Positions 1 through 12,396 of a DNA stretch of 64,000 nt are shown here, one piece after another. The notes beneath the pieces were generated by a model that worked only from the letters and a program-made list of their open reading frames with translations, was not told where the DNA came from and did not search any database. Position 1 is the stretch's first letter; the number at the start of each line of letters is the position of its first letter. The stretch is taken from the NCBI GenBank assembly GCA_037176705.1, contig CM073894.1, positions 29,714,501 to 29,778,500 on the forward strand. Direction: 5' to 3'. The translations under genes were made by a program, and so were the position numbers. This DNA comes from Molossus alvarezi. Its lineage: Eukaryota > Chordata > Mammalia > Chiroptera > Molossidae.

Positions 1-3000
1 GGTGCTCCTTCTCCCAGCACCACGGTTCTCTCCTTGCTCTAGGTCTAGGTATTTTCTTTTGTTTCCATCAAGGTTCACTTTTCTTATTAGAAGGGAGTTC
101 TGCCCCTGTGCCTACCACTAAAACTGAGTCATCTTGGTTACCAAGTACTCCACACACATTCACCTCACCTGAACCCTTCTTTACCATAAAGACCACATTT
201 TAATGAACCCCCAACTTGTAAATTTCCATGCAGTTAGGAGTCCAACTATGTGACAGTTTCTAAAAGCTTCATGAGGTTCTTAGACAACAAAAGGGATGAA
301 CACATGCAATTTCTGTTTGTGCTTTGCTGCTTACTGTTGCTTTCTTGTGGCAACTGTAGCGACTGGTAGCCCCTGAAGAGTGGAAGTAGAAAGGACCACG
401 TTCCTAGGGCCAGCATCACTGGCAGGATTAGCCACATTGATGAAAAAGAATAGCCTTCGATGTAACTCAATCTTTCCGTGGTCAGCAATGGGAGTTAAGT
501 TACAGGCAAAAGTAAGTTTTGTCTGTTGGATTGTAAGAGGGAATCTGATGTTTTGCCACTCAAAGTGTTGGATGGGAATACTTTCGGACCCAGTACAAAC
601 TAAAGGAACCTCAACATGTGTATAAATGTCTAAAGGAAACTTTTAAAGTTTTTTTTGTACATGAGAACCAACCTTCTCCTTGCCTACAGATTGTTATTTT
701 GATTGGCTGGGTTTCAGTGGATAACTTAAAATGTAAATAACAGAAAATAATATAATTATTATGTGTTTAGTTATAAACCAGTTACTATGTCTGAATCCTA
801 ATTAGAATTAGGATATATGAGTCACTTCAGCTAATGTATAAATAAACAGAAACTACACAACAGATCCAATTAGAAATGTTAGGCTCACACGCACATTTAA
901 ATAACTAATGCTAACAGTGGGAACAAACTCCATCCAGAATATGTCTTAGACCAATTTTAGGAAAGTCCAGGGCATCTTCTTCTAAAATGTCTAAAGCCAT
1001 ATCAGATATTCAGCCTCTCTCTCTTTAAACTCTTCTTTGAGTAACAGCACTCAACCAACTTAGAGGTATTGGATAACTATCTTTAATTACAAAGATGTAC
1101 AGATGAACTACCAAGTATTCAGTACTTTATCATTAGGCAGACATTTGTGGCATTTAACTTTCACTGATGGAAGAATTCCCTTCTCTGTACTAATGCTAAA
1201 CATTATTTGACTCAAACTCTTTGATTCTTGGGGTCTTAAAAGACAGAGTCTGATGAACCCATACCATTTCATAGTACAGAGATATATTTTCTTCTTACAC
1301 GTATATTGCTTATAATTGTTGGCAGAGTTGGGACTACTACCAGAAGTTAGGGACAGTGGCGACAAGCCATGGATCCTTCCCAGCTACTATTTAGATACCA
1401 ATGAACCCTTTGGGAGGTAGCCCAACATTCTCTTGAGATAGCCATTCTTTCTTACCTTTAAATCTTGAACTCGGGAAAATTGCTTCAGTTCTGTTAAGTA
1501 GGAATGACTCTACTTGGGAATATTGGACGTTCTCCCCATTTAGAAGCATATTGAGATGATGATAGTGGATTATCATGAAGTTCAAGCTTTGAAAAATCGA
1601 CCTTTTCACTATCTTGCAAGCCAGTATTGACTCTGATGTAGAAACGTTCTGTAGTTCTTCCTTATGTGAATGATAGTGGCATGGTCAGGATTACTGAGTG
1701 AGTGTTCTGTCCTTGGATCTGTCTGCTAGAGAGTGAGGCAGAGGCCAGACTCACATGCAGGGTCCCTATATATTAATTGCTCTTTGGTTAACAGCATCCT
1801 TACATAAACTTCTGCTTGTCACCAGGGACCTGATTGTGTTATCACATAATTAGCTCTTTGACTAATAGTCTCATGATCATAAAGAGGTTCTGATTTTATA
1901 TCCAGGCAACAATTTAGGCACTGGTAGAATCTATATTACTAATTTTTATTTTATTATCCACATACTCTCTAAGAGTGATATTCCGTAAACACCCCATTTT
2001 AAAGTAATATGATACTTAGTATGGTACTTAGAAAATAAGTGACTAATAACAAAATTAGTTCACTATAACAAAATATTACACAATTTGCAAACAGTGCTCT
2101 GCTAGAATACAGAAGGTCTCAGAAAACAAGATTTCCCCACACTCTACTTATGTGAAATTGAATAGTCCTATTACTTCTTGGAATCTCTTTCCCTAATATT
2201 TTAAATAAAAGAATTGGAAAAAATAATCTCTCATTTTTGCCCCAGCTCTATGTTCTATGTATTTGTTGAATGATGATTAGAAACATAACTGTGTTAAGTG
2301 CTGTAAGTGGAAGGATAAGTTTTAATTTTTCTTGACTGTTTCAAATTTTAATAAGCTTAATTTAGGTAGAGGACTGACATTTTCTGCAGAAGTCTAAGAC
2401 TACATTAAACCTTTGACTAAAACTTTTGTTTATTGATGGGCAGGCACCAAACAATTATTAATGTAGTGAGTTTCAGGATGATAACAAGGTGTTAGATTCA
2501 TAGAATGTGGAACCGCAGGGTTAATTCAGGCAGACTGCCAGACACTACAGGGTCGAAAGATGTCGATTCATGTAGATTCTCAAGATTTTGTTATCTAGTT
2601 TCAGGTTGTTTGACCATTTTGGGGATTTATATTCTATTTCTAATTCTTAACTTCAGACTAATCCTTAGAATAAACATATGATTGACTAGTAAGTTAAGAA
2701 TATAGCTCAGAAAAAGTTAATTTGACCAAAACTAAGAAAATATTCATTTTAATGGCATATATATTATTTGGAACACTTAAAAAAATACCCACTCATCAAG
2801 TGTGAAAATGTGTTCAGAATTTATTTTAAATTATTAAACTATTAACTTTTATATTTCGCATTCACAGTTTCTTGCTTCTCAGTCTCTACATTTTTGAAGT
2901 GGGTCACTTTTATTAATAGTTCACACCTGAAATGGCAAGTTAATATTATTGATGGTGACAATAAATTAAGATTTGATTTATTGTGATATTTTCTATTGAG

Positions 3001-4180
3001 CAAAGTTTACAATGTTATCAATAATGTTATTTGGCAGTTAAATACTTTAGATTATCTTCTTATAAACACATATCCTATGCATATTGTGCCTTTCCGAGTT
3101 ATCATAATTGATATTTGTAATTATGAACTATTTAGCATTATAATGTATCAACAATACGGCAACACATAGTATTAATACCATGCTAAGTGTCTGTAATTTC
3201 CAGAGATTCAAATACCTAATAGCTCTAAAGTGGGCCAAAAGAAGGATTAATGGAGACATTCTGGACCCTAGATAGAAAACATTCAGAAATTGATTTGATA
3301 TCAAATTGAAGGAGGAAAGATGCCAATAAGAAAATGCACTTTTTCAGAATTAAATTCAGCATTTGTGACTTAATAACATTTGTCATTTCCAATTCTTCAT
3401 ATGTAGCAAATTAACTTAAAATCATTTTGGTCTTCCAACTGCCTTTGTGTATTGTATTTCTTTTTCATATTCTTTTGGATAACATTTGAGAAAAAAATAA
3501 GCCTACAGCAGTCAATGGTTACCATCAGGATGGAAGACAGTTGTAGGACTGAGGAACAGGTGGAGCATGTACGACGGGAATATTTACTTTTTGTGCCACC
3601 ATTTTGTAGCTTCTCAAAAAATTTTTTTAGCAAATGGTGGATATTGTTTCTTTACAAAAAAATGGTTCTGTACTGGATCCATCTGCGAAGGATAAACATG
3701 TCATCAGCACTCATTTTCCATCTCCAAAAAACATTCCCTATGTCCATATTTGATTTTCAAGTGCATCTGTGCACTGATGGAAACCCTCCCAACAGGCTGC
3801 CACACAATTGCAAAACCCACACATTTCTGCCTTTGAATCAAACTTCCACCAGAGCCTGGCCTCCCCCGGGCATGAGCTTGTTCCGAAGTCGCAAAGGTCC
3901 TCCGGGCGACCCCAGCGAGAGGAACTTCAGTGTCTGTGGTTAAGGTTAAGTTATTCATTTCAGGGAGCTGATTTTGTCCATGAAGTTTTTTCTGCTTTGC
4001 TCCAAAATTATTTATTTATCTTTTTGTACATTAGAATTTCTCTTTTTGTGCCCACACTATACTTCCCTAGTTATTAGTGCTTGTGCGATTGAGTTTCTCC
4101 ATGACTAAAGTCACATTTAAGAAACGGAGTGCAAATCTTGATATTAGTTTGATTACTCGGAAAGTCGGAGTAGAAAAAGC
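1..4180. other. Non-coding AT-rich stretch, no gene recognised
   Basis: No exon, RNA gene or clear transposon is recognised here. Open frames are short and overlap on both strands. A 163-codon plus-strand frame (3452-3943) starts in very AT-rich DNA and ends in a small CpG-dense patch; its product matches no family I know, and that length is expected by chance in a window this size. A short inverted repeat with 9-bp arms (ATCCTAATT ... AATTAGGAT, 2-nt spacer) lies at 795-814. A weak coding-like minus-strand frame at 318-624 is listed separately. Confidence 0.6.
318..624 (-). pseudogene. Possible degraded coding fragment, unidentified
   Basis: On the minus strand one frame stays open for about 100 codons without a plausible start codon, from about 624 down to a stop near 318. 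The product is mixed hydrophilic/hydrophobic and not low-complexity (for example it contains VEVPLVCTGSES and IADHGKIELHRRL). Just upstream the same style of reading continues only after a frameshift. I do not recognise the protein. It may be a retrocopy remnant or a chance open frame; chance is the more likely explanation. Confidence 0.15.
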
Positions 4181-4191
4181 GGGGGGGGGGG
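4181..4191. repeat. G homopolymer (11 G)
   Basis: Eleven consecutive G in otherwise unique sequence. It is one of five C/G runs of 11 or more in the window and may be length-polymorphic or mis-called. Confidence 0.9.
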
Positions 4192-4559
4192 TTCATCTCA
4201 GAAAGTTGAAAGGCAAGCATATCCCGGATTCCACGAGTTCTGAACGTTACTGCTAGTCACAGACTCTAAAACAAAGCATCCCTGAAAAAAACATCTCTTC
4301 ATAAGCACGTTCAGAGGTGGACTCCTTGGCAAAGAAAGAAACTTTATTTTACTTCATTATTTTCCCTCCACAGAGCCAGAGTTACCTTTGCTGCAGAGCA
4401 GTGGGGTACGCCTTGCCTGTCCTGTGTGATCAGGTCGCTTTAGGTAATTTTTGTTATGCCCTCATTACCGAATTGTTTATCAATAGGTGCAGCAAGTGTC
4501 ACTAGCTTTTCTCATCAAACCAGGTCTGACAAAGCAGCACAGTGCATGGGAAAGAGGCA

Positions 4560-5640
4560 GCTAGGTGAAACTAATGCCATAGATGTTTGATTCATTAGGA
4601 GCTTATTGTTAACGGGGATGTCTGATTGTCAAGGCTCAGTCAAGCAAAAGAGTGCAGAGTAATCAGTTGGATTTATAGTTCGCAGGGCTCAGGAAAAAAA
4701 AAATCAACATAAACCTTTGGATATAGCAGAAGCAGAAAAATCCCTTTGGGCAGCCCTAACCTGGAACCAGCCAAATAAGGTCATGCTACATGAAGGTTTC
4801 CTGTTAGGTGATGGGAGATAGAGGCGGATTAGAGCCATATGGCGTGGCCTATCATACCTTCTGACTTAAGATAACAAAGCCAGGCTTTGTGCTTAGCTGT
4901 TTTTGACTGACATCATCAATTTTATTTTATGTTGGTCACCTCCGGTAACAGGAAAAAATGGCCTAGGGTTGATAATACATGCTTTTTTTTTTTTTCTTTT
5001 AGTATTAAGATGCCTAGAAGCTAGTTTTGTGCTGTTATAAATTTCAAAGAATTAGTAGCTGGCTCTTCTATCACCCATCCTCCAGCAACTGTCAGCCCCA
5101 CTCCCCCTTGTTTTCAGTTTGTACCTTGCAAATGAGAGGCAGCCTTATTCAGAACCAGATGTAAGGCTCCTAGAGAATGAGCATAAGCTGGTGTACTTTA
5201 AGCCTAATGGGAAGTTTTATATGCAAGGGCCTTGAACTGATTAGTATAATTCCCTCTTTAATACAGCTGTCCCTCCAGATTAAGGTAAACCAAATGTTGC
5301 AATCAGAGATTAGTGTACCTTGCCAGTTATTAACATCCCCGGTGCTCAGCAAGCACGTCAGACGCTAATGCTGTGTATTTATCTGCCCCTTCCCCACTGT
5401 AACTTGAACTTCTGCACCTGTCAAAGCATTCCAGTGAAGAGAGGGGCATTATTGGAAAGCAAAAGTTTTATACCTGTACACCTGTTTTGTTTTGTCACAG
5501 CTTAGATTTTCTTTTGGCGTGCCGGGACCGCCAGGTGCTTTAATCTGCTACTCTTCTGGTTTTGTAAAGAGAGACTTTGTGTGCTAAATTGCATTTGTCA
5601 GTTTCATATGCTGTCTTTAATGCAACTGGTGAGCTGTTCA
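4560..5640. other. Candidate conserved non-coding / enhancer-like block
   Basis: About 1.1 kb free of recognisable repeats, with balanced composition and dense transcription-factor-like words. There are three CAGGTG/CACCTG E-boxes within about 125 bp (5415-5420, 5479-5484, 5532-5537), several homeodomain-type TAAT/ATTA cores, and a GATTAAGG motif near 5278. A rare CpG trio (GGCGTGCCGGGACCGCC) lies at 5516-5532. Open frames are short on both strands, so it does not look like an exon. The call rests on sequence texture only; conservation was not measured. Confidence 0.3.
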
Positions 5641-5660
5641 CCTAAGCTGGTGGCATGCGT

Positions 5661-5699
5661 GCCTGTGTGCCTGTGTGTGTGTGTGTGTGTATGTGTGTT
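5661..5699. repeat. TG-rich microsatellite
   Basis: Imperfect (TG)n with interrupting GCC and ATG units. Confidence 0.85.
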
Positions 5700-7909
5700 T
5701 TCTTTTAGAAAAGAGGTAAAGAGTCGGTGAGTTTTCTTTCCCAGACAACACACTATGTCTTCTGTGTTCCTCAGCTTTGGCAGTGTCTTAAGTCACAAGG
5801 TGGGTCTCACAGCTGTAATATATTTGGCAGGATATCCTGCCTTCTTGCAACCCAGATGTCAAGAAAGACAAAGTCCTGGCTATCTCAGAAAGATCTGGCT
5901 GTTTCTTTCCCTCCTCAGCCCCCGCCGGGGCCCGCCTGGACTCTAGGACTGAACATATGCAATAAACACACAGGAGAAGCCTGGGACAGGGGTCGGGTGG
6001 GCTTTTGGTAGCGTTTGGTCCACTCCCAGCGCTCCCTGGTCCTTCTCCTTCAGTGAGCCACATGGCTTGCAAGTGGGGGAAAATAATGGAAAGTTTCAGG
6101 AAGAGACCCCACATTTGTTGAATAAAGTGCCTTTGTGATTTTTATCAGCATCTTTTATTACTCAGAGGTTGAGAATCAAAAAGTCCTTTCTGCGAAAAAG
6201 GCCCAGTTTGCTAAGTAACCATGCGGGTCAACTCAAGTCTGATTTTTTTTTTTTTCATATTTGGGTTTCAAGCACGGAGCTGTGCTGTTGCAGAGCAGTC
6301 ACCTGATGCCAGCCGCCATGGGGCAACACAGGCCCCGGAGCCTGGGCACAGACAGGAAGGAGCAGTTTCCAGCTGACCCCTGACTCCGGAAGCAGAGCCA
6401 GGCTCAGGTCGTTCTCGGTGCTCGGGAACATTCCTTCTGCCCATCTCCATTCGGTGTGCACACGTTGGTTGCCTGGAGCAGCTTCTCCATATTATAGTTT
6501 AATTGCAGATTTTTAAAAAAGACAAAAATATGTTCATATCTTAGGAATTATGTCTTGCAGCCTACTAAATATGCTAATGCAGCTCTAAGCAGGGATAAAG
6601 TTCTTGCCATACCCCCCAACAGTTGCATGGAGCCCGCTGCCAAGTGATTGTTAATTGTGAAGCACAGGCAGCTTTCGCAATCCATCTTAATTGTCATACT
6701 CACTTCAGGTTTCGTGATAAGGCTCCATGTTCTGTTTAAAGTGACAATGTTGACAAGGGGAAAGGGTGTGGGTTGGTGCCTGTGGTTCTGCAGGGGTTGC
6801 GTGCTCTGACCTGCCGAAGGTTGATATGGACGGTCTGCGAGGGGATTTGAGTTGTCATGGGGTCCCCAGGCGGTTGAATGGAGAGACTGTCTGTCCTGCT
6901 TTTTCCTGTTAGGATCCTGACACGTGGAGCATTGATGAACTCAGCACAACGTTGAATGGGAGCTTTTTGGCAGCTGAGACACTGGGGCTAAGCTGCAGGT
7001 CAGAGATAACACCAGTGCGGATCTCCTTCTGCACACTGTGACCAGCGCTTTCTTCCCTCCTGAGTGCAGGAAATGGCTCATGTTAAATACGCTCACTTTT
7101 CAGTTTTCCTTTCTTCTAAAATGGAGCTTGACAGATTGGACTTTTCAGCTCCCCCTTTTTTCACCACCTCTGCTTTCTACCTCAGAAATACTCTTCAGGA
7201 AGCAGGAGTTAATCTTGGTGAGGAAATGATAAGGTGATGCTTGATTTTCAGGGGAAAGCAGAAGGATATGGCTGCCTTATTGGCGCCCATTAACTTGTAA
7301 CTCCCACCTTGGAGGCTTTGCTCCACAGCTCTTCAGGACGAAACAGGAGAGCCTGCTACCCAGCCGGATGCAGAGAGCCGCAGGCAGCGTCATGTGACAT
7401 GAGGGGACAGGAAGGACGCATTGGTTGGCAATGCTGACTTTTAAAGAGGGGCTCTCCAGTACGTATGGGGACCTCCCCCCAGAGGGTGCACTGCTGCTCA
7501 CACCAAAATGCTTCTGTGTTGTTTGACATGCAGCCGAGTGGGGCAATTTCAGAGATTGGGGAACAAAAAGAAAATGGCAGCAAGAATTACTTTAATAATC
7601 TTTGGCCAACAGGCTGTGTTCACAAAAGCGATGCAACAGGAATTCCATCTAGTTCTAGTGTCTGCCCTAAACTTGGGCTGTCAAAGCTCCATTTAAAGAA
7701 AAGGTACTTGATAATAGATTCTTGTGTGGTATTGATTAGTGAGTGTGAAACTAATAAATTGAAACCGTCTCCAAACCAAGTCAAATTCTGACTTGAGGTA
7801 CAAGCATGCGGCCTCAGTGAGGTCTGAAAGTTTTCTTTTCTCTGTTTGAGTATTTGATGCAGCTTGAAGGGCCAGGGATGTGCATGGGTGGAAGGGTGTG
7901 TGTGAGTAC

Positions 7910-7911
<2 letters not shown>
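5700..7911. other. Unique non-coding stretch
   Basis: No gene or transposon is recognised. 6270-6480 is somewhat GC-richer but is not a CpG island. A T-run lies at about 6242-6255. The part at 6500-6730 is listed separately as a candidate regulatory block. Open frames in 7277-7791 overlap on both strands and are judged spurious. Confidence 0.6.
6500..6730. other. Candidate conserved non-coding block
   Basis: Repeat-free sequence with an octamer-like word (ATGCTAAT, about 6572), TTAATTG cores at about 6651 and 6687, and a GATTGTTAATTGTG stretch. This kind of texture is common in developmental enhancers. Inference from motif content only. Confidence 0.25.

Positions 7912-7942
<31 letters not shown>
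7912..7942. repeat. (TG)n microsatellite
   Basis: About 15 uninterrupted TG units. It generates spurious minus-strand open frames rich in His-Thr. Confidence 0.95.
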
Positions 7943-7947
<5 letters not shown>

Positions 7948-8192
7948 ACACACGGGTAGAGGGGATGGGGTAGCGAAAGGAAGATGGAGTGGAGAGAAGG
8001 GCATGGGAATGGGGAATGCTTTCTGGTGAAGGTTCAATACTCAGCAGAAAAGAAACGAGTTGTGGGTGGAAGTGAGAGTAACAGTCTAATTCTAGGGCTG
8101 ACACCTTGGAACAAGGAGGGCGATACTGCCCTTTGATCTCTGTCACCTCTTACCAACTCTATGCACCCATTCTGTCCTTCTAGAGAAAATTA

Positions 8193-8195
<3 letters not shown>

Positions 8196-8241
<46 letters not shown>
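8196..8241. repeat. (AG)n microsatellite
   Basis: About 23 AG units, uninterrupted. It yields spurious Ser-Leu-rich minus-strand frames. Confidence 0.95.
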
Positions 8242-8246
<5 letters not shown>

Positions 8247-8625
8247 TGAGACGCATACAAGCATCTGGGAGTCAGTAGCCCTGAGGAGAGTGCGTCAGGT
8301 TTGAACTCCATCAGAACGTGCTCTGATGCAAGGTGGTGGCACCAGGCCTTCCTGCTAGAACAGTTCCCAGTCCTCTCCATCCCACTGTCCTCTGTGGCCT
8401 GCATCTTCTTTGAGTGATTGGCACTGGTCTTCTTTCTGGACTTATTCTAATGACCTCTCTGGCTACCACCAGTGGGGAATTCCAAGAACCTTTGAGTTTC
8501 CCTAAGTTTAACTCCAGAGAGAGTAGCCAGAGCTGGACAACCTCGAAACCCCAGCGAAACAGTGGATGTAAGTGTTTAGTACAATCGCCGACACGTGGTG
8601 GACGCTGGGTAAATTCTCAATGTTC

Positions 8626-8872
8626 TTTTTTTTTATCCTCACCCGGGGACATTTTTCCATTTTTTGTTCCGACAGAGTGGGAGGGAGAGAGAGGAAGAGA
8701 GAGAGAGAGAAACATCGACGTGAAAGGGACACATCGAGTGGCTGCCACCCACACGACCCACCAGGGCCAGGGACAAACTGCAACCGAGGTATGTGCCCTT
8801 AGCGGGAACCGAACCCAGGTCTCTCTGGACAGCAGGCCGACACTCTAAGCGCTGAGCCAAACCGGCCAGGGC
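8626..8872 (-). mobile_element. Ves-type SINE (GTGAGGAT-tail form)
   Basis: On the plus strand it begins with a T-run and TCCTCACC, then GA-rich DNA, AAACATCGACGTG, a degenerate B box (GGGAACCGAACCC reversed) and ends in GAGCCAAACCGGCCAGGG, the reverse complement of the tRNA-like head. It keeps many CpGs, which suggests a relatively young insertion. Possible short target duplication (TGTTC) on both sides, not decisive. Ves SINEs are non-autonomous and move with L1 machinery. Confidence 0.93.
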
Positions 8873-10194
8873 TCGCTGTTCCTTCTTGAAGAAGGACAGC
8901 GGTGGAGTTTCTTGTGGAAAGCTTTCTTTGGCCGCGTTGGTCAGTTGTAGTGCTGCCAGAGGAAGTCGGAGAGCTTAGAAGGGACTCCTATCCTGAACGA
9001 GATGTTTAAGTTTAGTTGTGTTTTCTACCTGCCTGGTCCAGACACAGTGTGAAAGATTGAACTGATCCGAACTATTCTAACCTTAGAACATGTGGCCTAT
9101 TGTCCTTGTCATGAAGTCAAAGGGAGACAGCTACCTACACAATGCGATTTCTAGAGCCTGGAAAATCCCAGGTGTCCTCCAAGCATCTCCCCTGGTTAAC
9201 AAAAGCACCTGTTAACATTCCTGACGTTTCATTTAGGAGGGCAATTCCTCTAGGTAAAAGGGTGTTTTCTTAATATTCTTCTGTATAATGCAATTAGGGC
9301 ACTTGAGGAAGGCCACCTTTCATTATGTAGATAATGTTGACAAGTGGAAAGAGCAAAACTGGATACAAATGGCCCCAGAATGGATTAATGAGGTTGCTAG
9401 GGTTTGGTTTGCATACCCCCAAATAATTTTGGATCAAGATACATAGATAGCAGAAAAGTTTAATCAGCTTTGTGGAACAAACGGAATTTAATTTGGGCTC
9501 CATTCTTTTTTTTGACAAGACCATTAATTCCTGATCGCCCCACCCTAGCCCGTGAGAGAAACTGCTGTGCCAATGGTATCTTGATCTATCCAGAACCCTT
9601 CCCCTTGAATAAGGAAGGTTAGGGGTTCTCAGACATTATTCTACTGCAGATGGCATTTTCACATATTGGACACTTCCATGTGTATACCTTGATTGTGATG
9701 CAATGGGCATTCTATTTCAACTTTTATTATAAACAGGTCTCCTTCTAATAAACACACCTTTTCCTGAGATTCTTCAGTGTCACTTTGGAAAGGCACATCC
9801 TTTTCCCTTGTTCCTGTTCTTCACATCCCATCACGGTATGAGAGTTGCTGCCTTAAACAATACCCTAATTATCTAGGTGCTTTTCTTTCACATAGTTTGT
9901 ATACTCTTGCCCTTTCAGAGCTGTATTCCCTGTAAGCATGTATACATATGTGTATATGTTATGAAAGTATGTGTTATGCACACATACATGTGTGTGTATG
10001 TGTGTGGGTGTATGCAATTAGCCCATCCTACATGTTTTGCAATAGGTTTAGGTTATTTGTTGTTTTAAACACTGAAGACTGTTAGGTCACCAATGAGCCT
10101 TCTCTTCTTTGACTGCATGATCTTAATCCTTTAAGTTTTCATCATGTATCTCATGATTTTTATCATTGGCTTTTCTCTTGTTTTAAAAAGTGCA
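8873..10194. other. Unique non-coding stretch
   Basis: Nothing recognised apart from a low-complexity TG/TA-rich patch at about 9940-10012. Confidence 0.6.
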
Positions 10195-10400
10195 TATATT
10201 ATTTTTTTCTGACTGCATTACATAATTATTATAGAATATTTGGAAGTACAAAAAATTATGGGTGAAAATAAACTCACCCATAATGCCACCATCTATAGTT
10301 AACCACTGTTACAACTTTTCTACCTTTTGACTTATTGTTTTAGGTATTAAGAATGCATAGGTCACTTTATAATTTTAAGATTTTTTTTTTCTGCCCTTTT
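10195..10400 (-). mobile_element. Old L1M-like LINE fragment
   Basis: Contains the diverged signature 'acccataatgccaccat' followed by 'gttaaccactgttacaactttt', typical of the antisense 3' region of ancient mammalian L1M elements. Boundaries are uncertain. The same family is seen more completely at 28735-29255. Confidence 0.5.
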
Positions 10401-10865
10401 CAGACTTTCAACTCTCCAAGTTCTCCCCCTTCCTTTTATGTTGGTGAGTCCCAAGTGGGACCACTCTAGTATTTAAAGCGAGATCTGGCTTGTATTCTGG
10501 GAAGGTTAGCTCACAGCCCCTACATTCTGTATTTTGAACTTCTTAATATGCATTTTCCTGCTCTGAATCAGTGATTTATTTTGTGATCTTTGTTAATACT
10601 TCTCTTTTCAAGCTTGAAACAAAAGAAATTATCTAAAAATAACCAAAGACTGTTATTCAAGACTTTAAAGTAGCATGAGCCAATCGGTTGACACCTTTGA
10701 TCCTTAGGTAAAAAGTTGCAGTTCTTTTGTTGGCTTTCTGCAAAAGGAGGAAGTGGGGGCAAAGTACACAGTTGATGCTATTTTATGCACGAGGGAACCT
10801 GCTTTTGTCCACTAGTAAACAAGTTGCAGCATTTTTTTTTTTTTTGGTAAAGTATCTCATCCATT

Positions 10866-10980
10866 TAAAATTTATTTATTGAACTAATCCCTACTATGTG
10901 GCAGGCACTGTTCTAGGAATGGGGATCCAGGAGTATATAAAACCAACCAAAACCCACTCTTGAGGGTGCATACTACTTCA
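10866..10980 (-). mobile_element. L2 LINE 3' end, antisense
   Basis: Reads as the reverse complement of the L2 3' end: 'ttattgaactaatccctac' then TATGTGGCAGGCACTG, TTCTAGGAATGGGGAT and CCCACTCTTGAGGG. Diverged mammalian-wide repeat. Confidence 0.75.
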
Positions 10981-11069
10981 AAATAAAGTAGTTGAAACTT
11001 TTAACTTTCTACTTAAATTCCCACTTAAAAAAGTAATTGCTCTTCGCTTTCCAAATTCTGAGTCAGTTT

Positions 11070-11257
11070 ACTTATTTATTTTTAAGTTTTAGAGAAAGAG
11101 AGGGAGAGAGATGGGGGAAGAGAGAAAAGAGAGATTTGTTGTTCCACTTATTTATGGTTTCATTGGTTGCCTCTTGTTTGTGCCTTGACCAGGGATCAAA
11201 GCCACAACCTTAGTATATCGGGATGATGTTCCAACTGAACTACCTCCTGGCCAGGGC
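11070..11257 (-). mobile_element. Ves-type SINE, older copy with perfect TSD
   Basis: GA-rich centre, CATTGGTTGCCTCTTG, CCTTGACCAGGGATC and a terminal ACTACCTCCTGGCCAGGG identify an antisense Ves-type SINE. It is flanked by a perfect 16-bp target-site duplication AATTCTGAGTCAGTTT at 11054-11069 and 11258-11273. The head is diverged from the other copies. Confidence 0.9.
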
Positions 11258-11274
11258 AATTCTGAGTCAGTTTT

Positions 11275-12396
11275 ACAGCATGTGGGGGAAAAGCTCTATT
11301 ATTACAATATTATTATATCAAATAATCTCTTTCCTTCCAGAGACATCTCTCATTCATTACTCTCCAAGTTCCATTTTTTTTCCCTTTCAGTAGGCAAAAA
11401 GGCAAACAAATATAGTGGCAAAGACCAATTTTGATGACTTAAAAAACTGTCTTCAATGTTAACATATGTTGTTTTGTTGAGGAAGATAAAGAAACACAAA
11501 ACAAAACTACTACTTAGTAGTAGTAGCTCTTACTGCTAGTTGGAGGAGTAAATATACGATGCAAAATTAGGAGAGGTACTTACTTTCATAGAGCTGACAG
11601 TTTTGTATTTGAGATTATGATTTTTGTCACTTAGCTCGAAAGTAATGGAAAAATAACTATGAGTAGCAAAGCAGAGAAATAATGTGAGGCAGAAAACATA
11701 AGCCAACATTTTGTTTAATTCAATCAAGAAGGTCATCCATGGAGTCTAGCCTAGGTGTGAGGTCACTGAAGATATAAAGAAGTATGTCAAAATCAAGAAA
11801 TGGAGCAGAAAATGGTTACCTCGGTGGTTTTATCCCCCAGTTGTTTCAGTTTGAGTGTGTTTTCAGTAGTTTGTCAATCAGACATCAAGAGAGATGAATT
11901 TTACAGATAGAACCGGACACGTTTTTATCGGAATCCAGGATGTGCCACAGGCAGTTAGAGTGTGACATGGGAACGCTGAGCGTTTAAATGGATGCTACGT
12001 GAGAAATTATCCTGGATTCTTGAGTTTGTGTGTAAGAATGGAGTCTTTGTTACTTTTTTTAGAGGCTGATGAAAAAAGTATGTGTTATAACTCAACCAAG
12101 AAAATAAGAGTGTGCATTGGAGACAAGAACTCAGGCCGTTAAATAACTCAGTCTGTGGAATAGAACTCAGTGGCTGACGATGCAGACTGCCATCTAGAAG
12201 CATTGACCAAACTACTCACAAATGCTGGAAAAGTTGGGAAAAGTAAGGAAATAAAGGAGGGAAGAAATGAAGGACAGAAAGGTGAAAAAAGCAAACAAAA
12301 GGAAGACCACAATGGATTCCATTAAGGCATAATTATTCTGGAGTTTTAATACTAGCTCATCACCAGGGAAAAATGATATTCTTTAGGCGGGGTTGT
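11275..12396. other. Unique AT-rich non-coding stretch
   Basis: No gene or known repeat recognised. Confidence 0.6.

Noticed and set aside
3452..3943. 163-codon plus-strand open frame
   Set aside because: Starts in low-complexity AT-rich DNA with a Phe-rich N-terminus, has no recognisable domain, overlaps open frames on the other strand, and a frame of this length is expected about once by chance in 64 kb.
6270..6480. CpG island / promoter
   Set aside because: GC is raised but CpGs are few and no initiator or TATA context stands out.
7620..8404. Open frames rich in His-Thr or Ser-Leu
   Set aside because: Translations of the (TG)n and (AG)n microsatellites.
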